DNA of 64,000 bases from Pseudomonadota bacterium (GTDB taxonomy: Bacteria; Chloroflexota; UBA6077; JAJPHF01): NCBI GenBank assembly GCA_021325365.1, contig JAJPHF010000123.1, positions 7,788-71,787 of the forward strand. The letters are read 5' to 3'. Position 1 is the stretch's first letter, and each line of letters opens with the position of its first letter. This document shows positions 52,091 to 59,566 of this stretch, in pieces. Both the position numbers and the translations under genes were made by a program. The notes beneath the pieces are model-generated. The model was not told where the DNA came from, made no database searches, and saw only the letters and a list, made by a program, of their open reading frames with translations.

Positions 52091-52835
52091 CGGCAGCCAG
52101 GGGCCGGCTCGGCGCGGGACGCGCGCCCACGGCGCCGGCAGGCGCGCGCCGGCGCCGCGATGGGGCGAGCGCCAGGGCGATGCGCGGGTACACGAGCCAG
52201 ACGCCGGCAAAGCCGGTGAGCGCGCCGGTGAGGGTTCGCAGCTCCCAGGAGCTTTCGCGCAAGCCGAAGAGCTGGGTGAAGCCGTCGACCGCGATGGGCG
52301 CCAGACAGACGCCAAACACCGCCCAGGGGAGCGGCCGGGCGCGGCCCCGCAGAACGGCGTAGAGCAGCCCGGCCAGCAGCACCGTCGTGTAGATCGCGAA
52401 ATCGCGCTCGCAGTAGGCCACCTTGAAGCCCATCGCCGCGTTGCCCACGAAATCGCGGGCCATGCCGACGCCCGCGGCCTGCAACTGGTCCATGCTGTAG
52501 ACAAGCCGTGGGCCGAACAGAAAGTAGCTGCGTCCGGGCCACTGGTGGCAAGCCACCTGGTAGAGCGCATAGATGAGGAGCGCGGGCGCGCGCCAGCCGG
52601 CGGCCATGAGCGCGGGCGCGGCGAGCGGCAGGGCCACCCACACGGCAACGATCAGGTTCAGCAGGGCTAGCCAGTGCCGAGCTACGAAGGGCTGAGGGCT
52701 GAGTGGTGAGTACTGCGCACAGTACGGAGTGCTGAGTGCCGAGTGCGCGGACGAGCGCTGAGGGCCGAGGGCTGAGGGCTCAGGCGAGGCGGGCAGGATC
52801 AGGGCGCTTTGCTGCGTAGGCACGAGGTGCTCCAT
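52083..52835 (-). CDS. DUF2085-like membrane protein with repeat-derived N-terminus
   Basis: A 250-residue protein with about five membrane segments. The core has YALYQVACHQWPGRSYFLFG (conserved Cys-His), DFVGNAAMGFKVAYCERDFA and FGVCLAPIAVDGFTQLFGLR, typical of DUF2085. The first 50 residues (for instance SAHSALSTPYCAQYSPLSPQ) are translated heptad repeat and probably not native; a start nearer VARHWLALLNLI would match homologues, but no good start codon is evident there. Coupled to the DUF1461 gene. Function unknown; a cysteine/histidine motif could bind metal. Confidence 0.72.
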   Translation of the reverse strand: MEHLVPTQQSALILPASPEPSALGPQRSSAHSALSTPYCAQYSPLSPQPFVARHWLALLNLIVAVWVALPLAAPALMAAGWRAPALLIYALYQVACHQWPGRSYFLFGPRLVYSMDQLQAAGVGMARDFVGNAAMGFKVAYCERDFAIYTTVLLAGLLYAVLRGRARPLPWAVFGVCLAPIAVDGFTQLFGLRESSWELRTLTGALTGFAGVWLVYPRIALALAPSRRRRAPAGAVGARPAPSRPLAADG

Positions 52836-52919
52836 GACCGTCGGGCTCCTGTGGCCTGCGTCCGTTCGTCGTGGCGGGCGTTGCGCGGTGTGCGCGCGGA
52901 TCGAATCACTGCCGACGCC

Positions 52920-53014
52920 GGGCGGCCGGGGACAAGCTCCTGCCCTACCTCATCTGCCCGGTTTCGTGTGGCCGGGCCGGACGCCGGGCGGCAGGGGACG
53001 AGCCCCTGCCCTAC
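52920..53014. repeat. Two GGCAGGGG/CCCCTGCC hairpin repeats, about 66 bp apart
   Basis: Copies at 52920-52949 and 52986-53014, each preceded by GACGCCG, so the unit including its flank repeats about every 66 bp. The second has perfect GGCAGGGG and CCCCTGCC arms around ACGAG. A third copy lies at 25790-25819. They fill the gap between the Lgt-like and DUF2085 genes. Confidence 0.75.
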
Positions 53015-53043
53015 GCCACCACTGCAAGCGGCTCGGCGTTCGG

Positions 53044-53090
53044 CACTCAGCACTCAGCACTCAGCACTCAGCACTCAGCACTTAGCACTC
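53044..53090. repeat. Heptamer array (CACTCAG), 6.7 copies, overlapping the lgt-like stop
   Basis: Five perfect CACTCAG units, one CACTTAG and a partial unit. Its reverse complement supplies the last codons and TGA stop (53075-53077) of the Lgt-like gene. Confidence 0.9.
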
Positions 53091-53851
53091 CGAAAATGAT
53101 ACAGCGCGCTCAGGGCGGTCGCCACGGCTACGGCGGCCCACGCGACGAGGCCGAGGATCTCCGGCGCCGCGCCGCCGGCGAGCAGGCGCGCGGCGATCTG
53201 GCCGAGGGCCTCGAGCAAGAGGTAGGCGCGAAAGACGAGCCCCGGCGCGGGCTGGCAGCGCGCCCGGGCGGCGTAGGCGACGAGCAGCGCCAGCGCCCAG
53301 CAGGCGATAGTGAGCGGCGCGACGGCGAGGCTGCTGTCGCCCAGCGCTGGGGCCGCGCCGCTGCCGCTGGCGGGCGGCGCGGACTGGTCCCAGGGGGGCA
53401 AGGGGGCGATGGGCTGGGTGACGACGTCGACGGCGCGGCCGAGCGCGGCAAGCCCCTGGGCGATCAGCAGGCCGGGCACCGCGGCGTCGAGCAGCTTCCC
53501 GCCGCAGAGGCCGTGGCGCCGGGCGTAGCGCGCGAGCGCCCAGGCGCCGACGAGCAGGCCCGCGCCAAACGAGTACCCGCCGTCCCAGACTTCGACCACG
53601 CGGGCGGGGGTCGCCAGGTAGACGTCGGGGTGGCCGAGCACGTACGCGAGGCGCGCGGCGAGCAACGCCTCCGGCAGCGACCAGAGGGCCGCGTCGTGGA
53701 GGACGCGGGCGCTGAGCTGCCCTCGTGCGGCGGTGGCACGCACGGCCAGGTAGCCGAGCGCCAGGCCGAGCACGAGCAGCGCGCCGGCCCACCGCAGCTC
53801 GAGCGGGCCGACGTGCAGGAGCGCGGAATCACCGAACACGGCGGCCGACAT
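53075..53851 (-). CDS. Divergent prolipoprotein diacylglyceryl transferase-like membrane protein
   Basis: A 258-residue, seven-segment membrane protein resembling Lgt: GPLELRWAGALLVLGLALGY at the start, RLAYVLGHPDVYLATPARVV, VWDGGYSFGAGLLVGAWALA and the GR of AALGRAVDVV. True Lgt has a catalytic His in the GG(L/M)xFHGG region and an Asn in GRxGNFIN; here these are Gly (SFGAG) and Asp/Val (GRAVDVV), so the catalytic residues are missing. It may be a non-catalytic paralogue. The C-terminal residues RSAKC and stop codon come from the heptad array. ATG 53851 start. Confidence 0.65.
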   Translation of the reverse strand: MSAAVFGDSALLHVGPLELRWAGALLVLGLALGYLAVRATAARGQLSARVLHDAALWSLPEALLAARLAYVLGHPDVYLATPARVVEVWDGGYSFGAGLLVGAWALARYARRHGLCGGKLLDAAVPGLLIAQGLAALGRAVDVVTQPIAPLPPWDQSAPPASGSGAAPALGDSSLAVAPLTIACWALALLVAYAARARCQPAPGLVFRAYLLLEALGQIAARLLAGGAAPEILGLVAWAAVAVATALSALYHFRSAKC

Positions 53852-54032
53852 GCCGGGAGCGGAAGAGCCGACCGGCGTACCGGTGCCGTGAGTGCGGCGA
53901 TCTCAGGCAGGGCACGAGGCGCATCGCCCGGCCGGAGACAAGCGAAAGGCCCCGCTGCCGCGGCAGGCGGGGCCACCAAGCAGTCCACGACACGGCGCGA
54001 GGCCACGGTCGACGCGCCCGACGGGCGAGCGC

Positions 54033-54284
54033 TCAGGCCGGCGCGGCCGGCTCGTCATCGGGGATCGCCAGGAGCCGCTGCCGCAAGCGGTCGGGCGCGG
54101 TCTTGGTGGGGAGCGCGCCGAGGAGATCGACCGTCGCGCGCAGGGTGGCCAGGTAAGCGGCGCAGGCGGCGCACTGCCGCAGGTGGGCGGCGACCCGCGC
54201 CCGCGGCGCGGAGTCGAGAGTGTTTTCCAAGTAGTCGCCGAGCTGTCCACGAATCTCGTCGTGCGTTAGCTCGGCGATCTCCAC
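54033..54284 (-). CDS. zf-HC2 anti-sigma-factor-like protein
   Basis: An 83-residue protein with the zinc-binding anti-sigma pattern: THDEIRGQLGDYLENTL, then HLRQCAACAAYLATLRAT (His-x3-Cys-x2-Cys). No membrane segment follows, so it is a soluble anti-sigma-like or redox-sensing domain. The GTG at 54284 starts at homology; an upstream ATG frame to 54491 is poor. No sigma-factor gene is in the window, which is unusual as such genes normally pair with their ECF sigma factor. A promoter and structured leader lie upstream. Confidence 0.7.
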   Translation of the reverse strand: MEIAELTHDEIRGQLGDYLENTLDSAPRARVAAHLRQCAACAAYLATLRATVDLLGALPTKTAPDRLRQRLLAIPDDEPAAPA

Positions 54285-54445
54285 GCTAGCCGTCCGTCCT
54301 CCCAGACGACCGTAGCCGGACCCTACGCTGCCGGTCCCGCCTTCCGCGTAGGTCACCGCACACCTCCCGCTCGCGTCTGTCGGCTCCCCGGGGCTCGCCG
54401 CCGCGGAGCCGACTCCGCCAGGACTACGTTGTCCGGGTTCTCCTG

Positions 54446-54465
54446 CACGCGGTCGACCGCGTGCG
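54446..54465. promoter_or_regulatory. Perfect 20-bp palindrome (possible operator)
   Basis: GCACGCGGTC directly followed by GACCGCGTGC, with no spacer. Perfect dyad symmetry of this length is unusual even in GC-rich DNA and suits a dimeric regulator. It lies in the leader of the zf-HC2 gene, about 190 bp downstream of the promoter. Confidence 0.45.
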
Positions 54466-54543
54466 CTGGGCACCGCGCGTTGCGCGCTCACCCCGGCCGC
54501 GCGAGCGTCCGAAGGTCAGCAGTACGCAGCCCGCGTGCCGGGC

Positions 54544-54563
54544 ACACCGCCCCCTTGCGGTGT
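54544..54563. terminator. Hairpin ACACCGC/GCGGTGT with 6-nt loop
   Basis: Arms 54544-54550 and 54557-54563 are perfectly complementary. No T-tract follows on either strand, so an attenuator-type structure is as likely as a terminator. Confidence 0.35.
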
Positions 54564-54656
54564 CGAGATCGTGGGATGGAAACAGCGGGTTCGCCGCTCG
54601 CCAGGCAGTTGCGAGCCCCGCGCCAGACCGGTAGCCAGGACAACTGGGACCTCATC

Positions 54657-54686
54657 ATTATACACCGGGCAGCCCGTCGTGGTGAA
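54657..54686 (-). promoter_or_regulatory. Promoter upstream of the zf-HC2 leader
   Basis: Minus strand: -35 TTCACC (54681-54686), 18-bp spacer, perfect -10 TATAAT (54657-54662). The best -10 match in this part of the window; it lies just after the spoVR stop codon, so the downstream gene can be expressed independently of spoVR. Confidence 0.6.
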
Positions 54687-54695
54687 ATGCCGCGG

Positions 54696-56111
54696 CTAGC
54701 TCTTCACCGCCTCGCCGACGCGCGTCCGCGCGCGGTCGCCGTCGTAGGTCAGCACCACCTGCTTGTCGTCCATGACCGTCTCCAGGTGGACCGTCCGACC
54801 CCAGAGCCGGTAGACGTAGCGCAGCGTGCGCTCGGCGTAGTCCACGTCGAGGTCCTGGCCCTCGTAGCAGTGGCGCAGGTACAGCTCGTGGTTGCGGTTG
54901 TAGTCTCCGTCCTCCACGACGATGTAGGGCTGGCCGAAGTTCGTCATGCTGCGCACCAGCATGTCTCGGATCTTCTCCCAGTCCTTCTCGACGATCACCC
55001 ACTTGCCGTTCTCTTGCTTGTACAGGTAGAGGTCCAGCTCCTCGACCAGGTCCTTCGTCAGGTAGTTGCGGATGAACGACGCGTCGTTCTCCTGGGCGCG
55101 CACCTCGAAGATCTTCGCCTTGCCCTCGCCGCCGCGCCGGCCCAGCTTCTCGCGCTCCTCGGCAGTCGGCGCGTCCCAGCGCCGCTCGATGTCCTCCCAG
55201 ATCTTCAGCCCGACGTAGTAGGGGTTGATGCTGCGCTTCGACGGCGCCAGCACGTTGGCGTGCAGCTCGGCGAACTGCACGTACTCGTCTTGCGTGAGGT
55301 CTAGCTCGCGGAGGATACGCAGGTGCCAGTACGCCGCCCACCCCTCATTCATGATCTTCGTCTGCATCTGCGGGACGAAGTAGAGCTGCTCGTCATGGAC
55401 CATGTGGATGGCGTCGCGCTGCCAGTCCTCCAGCTCGCGCGCGTTCGCCGCGATGAACAGCAGCAGGTCTTTCTCGGGCTCCGGCGGGTTCTTCCGCGAC
55501 ACCGGCGCCGGCTCGGGCCGCTTCTCGGAGCCGAGGTAGAAGAGGTCGTCGTAGGCTGTCTCGTGCGGCTTCTGCGGCTTGTCGGGCGCGGCGTTCTCCT
55601 TGCGCCGCATGTCGGGGAAGGGGTCGATGTGCTCCTGGATCGACAGCACCGCATCCAGGAACTCCTCGACCTTCTCTGGGCCGTGCTCGTACTCGTAGCG
55701 GCGCAGGCGCTCGGCGTGGACGCCCACCGTCTCCAGCATCTGGCGCGAGGTGGGCGCAAAGTAGGCGTTGTGCTTGAAGAAGTCGGAGTGCCCGAGCACG
55801 TGGGCCACGACCAGCTTGTTCTGGAGCACGGAGTTGTTTTCCAGCAGGAAGGCGTAGGCCGGATTGGCGTTGATGACCAGCTCGTAGATGCGGCTCAGGC
55901 CGTAGTCGTACATCGTCTTGATCTGCTGGTAGGCGCGGCCGTGCGTCCAGTGCGAGAAGCGCCCCGGCAGCCCGTAGGCGCCGAACTCGTACATGATCGT
56001 GGCGGGCACCACGTCGAAGTGGGTCGGGAACGGGTCGATGCCGAAGCGCTGAGCGATGTCCCAGCACTGGCCCATCGCGCGCTCCAGCTCGGCCAACTCT
56101 TGCGTGTTCAT
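54696..56111 (-). CDS. spoVR: SpoVR family protein (YcgB-like)
   Basis: A 471-residue protein of the SpoVR/YcgB family. Motifs: DIAQRFGIDPFPTHFDVVPA, YDYGLSRIYELVINANPAYA, VVAHVLGHSDFFKHNAYF, FVPQMQTKIMNEGWAAYWH and the C-terminal DGDYNRNHELYLRHCYEGQD. In Bacillus it affects cortex formation; in many non-sporulating bacteria it is in an operon with prkA and yeaH and linked to stress or stationary phase. The ATG at 56111 overlaps yeaH by 4 bp. Confidence 0.95.
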   Translation of the reverse strand: MNTQELAELERAMGQCWDIAQRFGIDPFPTHFDVVPATIMYEFGAYGLPGRFSHWTHGRAYQQIKTMYDYGLSRIYELVINANPAYAFLLENNSVLQNKLVVAHVLGHSDFFKHNAYFAPTSRQMLETVGVHAERLRRYEYEHGPEKVEEFLDAVLSIQEHIDPFPDMRRKENAAPDKPQKPHETAYDDLFYLGSEKRPEPAPVSRKNPPEPEKDLLLFIAANARELEDWQRDAIHMVHDEQLYFVPQMQTKIMNEGWAAYWHLRILRELDLTQDEYVQFAELHANVLAPSKRSINPYYVGLKIWEDIERRWDAPTAEEREKLGRRGGEGKAKIFEVRAQENDASFIRNYLTKDLVEELDLYLYKQENGKWVIVEKDWEKIRDMLVRSMTNFGQPYIVVEDGDYNRNHELYLRHCYEGQDLDVDYAERTLRYVYRLWGRTVHLETVMDDKQVVLTYDGDRARTRVGEAVKS

Positions 56112-57274
56112 GCGGGCACCGCCTCGCGCGTGCTGAAGAAGCGCCGCAGGGCCGGGAAGACGTCTTCCTTGCTGGTGATCGTCACGCCGAGGAACTTCGG
56201 GTCGTCGATGTGCTGGAAGGCGGACATGAGCGTGCTGATGGAGCGGCGCCCGCCCTCCTGGATCTCGCCGTAGCCGAAGATGTTGCACATCGTGAGGAGC
56301 TGCCGCACGATGTCCAGGCAGCGCTGGTTGTCCACCTCGCCCCAGTTGTCGCCGTCCGAGAAGTGGAACGGGTAGATGTTCCAGAGCGCCGGCGGGTAGC
56401 GGTCGTTCACGATGTCGAGGGCCAGCTGGTAGGCCGACGACACCTTCGTGCCGCCCGACTCGCCGAGGTTGAAGAAGGCGTCTTCGTCGACCTCCTTGGC
56501 CTCGGTATGGTGGGTGATGAAGACGATCTGAACGTGGTCGTACTTCGTGCGAAGGAAACGGACCATCCAGAAGTAGAAGCTGCGCGTGATGTACTTCTCG
56601 AACTCGCCCATCGAGCCCGACACGTCGCGCATGGCGATGACGACGGCGTTCGTCTCCTGGCGGACGTCCTCCACCCAGGTCTTGAAGCGCAGGTCGTCGT
56701 TCTGCACGCCGCCGACGACCGCGTGGCCGTCGCGGGCGTTGCGGCGCAGGTTCTCCAGCAGCGTGCGGCGCTTGTCGAGGTTCGACATCGGCCCGTGCTT
56801 GCGAATCTCGTTGAAGCGCACGTCGGGCGACACGACCTCGGCCTTGCCCTTGTCCTCCAAGTTTGGCAAGCCCAGGTCCTCGAAGACCAGGGCGGCCAGC
56901 TCGTCGATGGTGATCTCGGCCTCGTAGTAGTCGATGCCCGGCATCTCGCCGGCGCCGGGGCCCTTGCCGGGGCCCTGCCCCTGTGGGTCGCCGCTCTGGC
57001 CGATCACGTCGCCGACCTTCGAGCCGCCGGTGCCCTGGCCGGGCTGCTGGTTGCGGCGGGTGTCGTAGCGGAAATGCGGCAGGTCGAGCGAGCCGATGGG
57101 GATCTTCACCACCTTGCTGCCGTCGGAGGTGATGATCGACTCCTCGCTCACGATGTCAGCGAGGTTGCGCTTGATCGCCTCCTTGACCTTCTGGTTGTGG
57201 CGGGCCTGGTCGATCGGCCCCTTGCGGTGGAGCGACCAGTCCTGCTTCGAGAGCGATACGGTGTGTTGCAACAT
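56108..57274 (-). CDS. yeaH: YeaH/YhbH (DUF444) family protein with VWA-like domain
   Basis: A 388-residue protein. Basic N-terminus (DWSLHRKGPIDQARHNQKVK), a Gly/Gln-rich disordered segment (about 80-120), then a von Willebrand A-like domain with MIDAS motif VIAMRDVSGSMGEFEKY (Asp-x-Ser-x-Ser), HHTEAKEV and FSDGDNW. It works with PrkA and SpoVR in conserved operons of many phyla; molecular function is unsettled. It overlaps spoVR by 4 bp and follows prkA by 87 bp, a gap occupied by a heptad hairpin. Confidence 0.94.
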   Translation of the reverse strand: MLQHTVSLSKQDWSLHRKGPIDQARHNQKVKEAIKRNLADIVSEESIITSDGSKVVKIPIGSLDLPHFRYDTRRNQQPGQGTGGSKVGDVIGQSGDPQGQGPGKGPGAGEMPGIDYYEAEITIDELAALVFEDLGLPNLEDKGKAEVVSPDVRFNEIRKHGPMSNLDKRRTLLENLRRNARDGHAVVGGVQNDDLRFKTWVEDVRQETNAVVIAMRDVSGSMGEFEKYITRSFYFWMVRFLRTKYDHVQIVFITHHTEAKEVDEDAFFNLGESGGTKVSSAYQLALDIVNDRYPPALWNIYPFHFSDGDNWGEVDNQRCLDIVRQLLTMCNIFGYGEIQEGGRRSISTLMSAFQHIDDPKFLGVTITSKEDVFPALRRFFSTREAVPA

Positions 57275-57292
57275 CAGCGGCTCCTAGCCGTT

Positions 57293-57359
57293 AGCTGTCA
57301 GCCATCAGCGATCAGCAGACGCGGGACGGAGTCAGGCTGAGAGCTGACGGCTGACAGCT
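57293..57359. repeat. Heptad hairpin element between prkA and yeaH
   Basis: TCAG starts at 57298, 57305 and 57312; CTGA starts at 57337, 57344 and 57351 (7-bp spacing). Outer arms AGCTGTCAGCC (57293-57303) and GGCTGACAGCT (57349-57359) pair perfectly over 11 bp. Same architecture as the elements at 1841 and 63801. Confidence 0.85.
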
Positions 57360-57361
57360 CC

Positions 57362-59263
57362 CTACCGCGCCAGCAGCGTGCCGACGTACTTGAGCAGCTC
57401 GTTCGCGCACACGCCGCAGTAGCCCTGCTCGCGAACGAGCCGGTCGGTCACGTCGTTGATCCGGCGGAGCTGCTCCACGTCGGGCGTCTTCGTCGAAGTC
57501 GTGATCTTCACGACATCCTTGAGGTCGGCAAACAGCTTCTTCTCGATGGCCTCGCGCAGCCGCTCGTGGCTGGTGTATTCGAAGGTCGCGCCGCGCCGGG
57601 CGAGCGACGACAGACGGATCAGGATCTCCTCGCGGAACGCCTTCTTCGCGTTCTCGGAGGCGCCGATCTGCTCCTCGATGGAGCGCATCAGCCGCTCGTC
57701 GGGCTCGACCTCCTCCTCGGTGATCGGGTCGCGCAGCTTGGTGCGGTTGCAATAGGCCTCGACGTTGTCCAGGTAGTTGTTGAGCAGCGTCTTCGCCGAC
57801 TCCTCGAAGCTGTAGACGAAGGCGCGCTGCACTTCCTTCTTGGCCAGCTCGTCGTACTCGCGGCGGACCTCGGCGATGAGGTTCAGGAACTGCTCGCGCT
57901 GCTCGCGGCCGAGGCCGGGGTGCTGGCCCAGCCCGTCGCGCAGCGCCCGCAGGGCGTCGATGGGGTTCAGACAGACGGCGCCATCGCGGGCGAGGGCCGA
58001 CGAGAGGCAGTTGATGACGTAGCGCGGCGAGATGCCGTCCATCCCCTCGCGCACTGTCTCGTCCTGGACCTCCTTCAGGTCCTTCTGGCCGAAGCCCTCG
58101 ACCTCCTCGCCGTCGTATAGCTTCAGCTTCTTCATCGGGCTCATGCCGGCCTTCTTCGACGGCTCGAGCCGGCTGAGCACGGCGAACATGCTGGCTACGC
58201 GCAGCGTGTTCGGCGCCACGTGGACGTCGCGCACGGCGCTCTGGCGCAGCAGCTTCTCGTAGATCTTCACCTCTTCGGTGACGCGCAGGTTGTAGGGCAC
58301 CTTGATGAGAATGATGCGGTCGTGGAGCGCTTCGGAGCGCTTGTTGCCGACGAAGTTGTTGTACTCGCTCTCGTTGGTGTGCGAGACGATCACCTCATCG
58401 GCGTAGATCATCGCGAAGCGGCCCGTCTTGATGGATTGTTCCTGAGAAAGCGTCAGCAGCCCATACAGGAACTTCTCGTCGCACTTCAACATCTCCACGA
58501 ACTCCATGAGCCCGCGGTTGGCGATGTTGAGCTCGCCGTCGAAGCGGTAGGCGCGCGGGTCGGACTCGACGCCGTACTCGCCGATGGCCGCCAGGTCGAT
58601 GCTGCCGGTCAGCTCGCTGATGTCCTGGCTCTTCGGGTCGGAGGGCGAGAAGGTGCCGATGCCCACACGGTTCTTCTCAGAGAAGGCCACGCGTTGGACG
58701 ATCACGTCTTCAATGCGCCCGTTGTACCTGTCCTGCAGCATCTGGCGGCAGGCCGGGCAGAGATCGCCCTCGACGTAGATGCCGTGCTCGGCCATGAACT
58801 CGGCGCGCAGCTCGTCGGGCAGGAGGTGGAGCGGCTCCTCGTGCATCGGGCAGCCCTTGATGGCGTAGGCCGCGCCGGCGTCGCTGCGGCTGTATGCCTC
58901 CAGGCCGCGCTTGAGCATCGTGACGATCGTGGACTTGCCGCCGCCCACCGGGCCCATTAGGAGGAGAATACGCTTGCGCACCTCCAGCCGGCGGGCCGCC
59001 GAGGCGAAGTAGTCCACGAGCTGCTCGATCGGTTTCTCCAGCCCAAACAGCTCTTCGGTGAAGAACTTGTACTCCTTGCGGTCGTGCGGCCCCGCCTCGA
59101 CGCCCGCGCTCATCAGCATGTCGTAGACGCGGGCGTGGGACAGCCGCGCCAGGGACGGATTCGCGATCACGCGGTCGAAGTACTCGCTGAAGGGGCCTTC
59201 CCAGGCGAGCTGGGCCTCGGCCGCACGGTACTGCTCCATTCGGGTTGCCAGATTCATCGCCAT
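57362..59263 (-). CDS. prkA: PrkA-type serine protein kinase / AAA+ protein (YeaG)
   Basis: A 633-residue protein, the family's usual length. The AAA+ module has Walker A LLLMGPVGGGKSTIVTML at about residue 100 and the PrkA blocks EEPLHLLPDELRAEF, AFSEKNRVGIGTFSPSDPKS, FVEMLKCDEKFLYGLLTLSQ and IYADEVIVSHTNESEY. The C-terminal PrkA domain follows (GMDGISPRYVINCLSSALAR). Described as a Ser/Thr kinase and, in some species, a Lon-like AAA protease. ATG 59263; a second Met two codons on. First gene of the prkA-yeaH-spoVR operon; no promoter stood out in the 300-bp gap upstream. Confidence 0.95.
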   Translation of the reverse strand: MAMNLATRMEQYRAAEAQLAWEGPFSEYFDRVIANPSLARLSHARVYDMLMSAGVEAGPHDRKEYKFFTEELFGLEKPIEQLVDYFASAARRLEVRKRILLLMGPVGGGKSTIVTMLKRGLEAYSRSDAGAAYAIKGCPMHEEPLHLLPDELRAEFMAEHGIYVEGDLCPACRQMLQDRYNGRIEDVIVQRVAFSEKNRVGIGTFSPSDPKSQDISELTGSIDLAAIGEYGVESDPRAYRFDGELNIANRGLMEFVEMLKCDEKFLYGLLTLSQEQSIKTGRFAMIYADEVIVSHTNESEYNNFVGNKRSEALHDRIILIKVPYNLRVTEEVKIYEKLLRQSAVRDVHVAPNTLRVASMFAVLSRLEPSKKAGMSPMKKLKLYDGEEVEGFGQKDLKEVQDETVREGMDGISPRYVINCLSSALARDGAVCLNPIDALRALRDGLGQHPGLGREQREQFLNLIAEVRREYDELAKKEVQRAFVYSFEESAKTLLNNYLDNVEAYCNRTKLRDPITEEEVEPDERLMRSIEEQIGASENAKKAFREEILIRLSSLARRGATFEYTSHERLREAIEKKLFADLKDVVKITTSTKTPDVEQLRRINDVTDRLVREQGYCGVCANELLKYVGTLLAR

Positions 59264-59566
59264 TCGATTCCTCCACCCAGCCGCCGTGCCGCCGCGTGGG
59301 CGCCCTCAGCGGTGCGTCTACCTCTTTGATCCATCCGGAGGGGAAAAGGGTTCACGCCGCTGCACCCTGTTTCACGCGGCGGACGGGGCGCCCGCCAGCG
59401 CCCGCTCCCGCGCGGTCGGCGGCCGTTGAGCAAGCTTTGTGCCGGGCGCCCAACTGGGCGGGGATGATGGGGCGGTACCGTGACAGAGAGGAGAGGGGAG
59501 AGGGCGCGTGCCGGACCCGCCCCCCGCGGCTCCCCCCTCTCCCTATGGGGAGAGGGGGGAGCCGGG
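59264..59566. other. Intergenic region upstream of prkA
   Basis: About 300 bp between prkA and the 3' end of the alanine dehydrogenase gene. Apart from the hairpin at 59528-59563 I see no gene. A Shine-Dalgarno-like AGGAAT lies just before prkA, and no clear promoter hexamers are visible. Confidence 0.4.
59528..59563 (-). terminator. 16-bp perfect hairpin at the alanine dehydrogenase 3' end
   Basis: Arms GGCTCCCCCCTCTCCC (59528-59543) and GGGAGAGGGGGGAGCC (59548-59563), loop TATG. It starts 3 bp after the ald stop on the minus strand. A likely transcription end, although the T-tract is missing; it also belongs to the CTCTCCC/GGGAGAG repeat family. Confidence 0.6.

Larger units (their letters stand above)
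54285..54656 (-). other. Long structured leader or small RNA region upstream of the zf-HC2 gene
   Basis: About 370 bp between a TATAAT promoter and the zf-HC2 start, with several strong inverted repeats: GTCGGCTCC/GGAGCCGAC near 54382-54410, a perfect 20-bp palindrome (54446-54465), GCGCGTTGCGCGC near 54476, and ACACCGC/GCGGTGT (54544-54563). It fits no riboswitch, RNase P, SRP or tmRNA consensus that I could recognise. Could be a regulatory 5' UTR or an independent RNA. Confidence 0.4.

Noticed and set aside
54285..54656. SRP RNA, RNase P RNA, tmRNA or known riboswitch
   Set aside because: I looked for the conserved cores of these RNAs on both strands and found none; only generic stem-loops are present.
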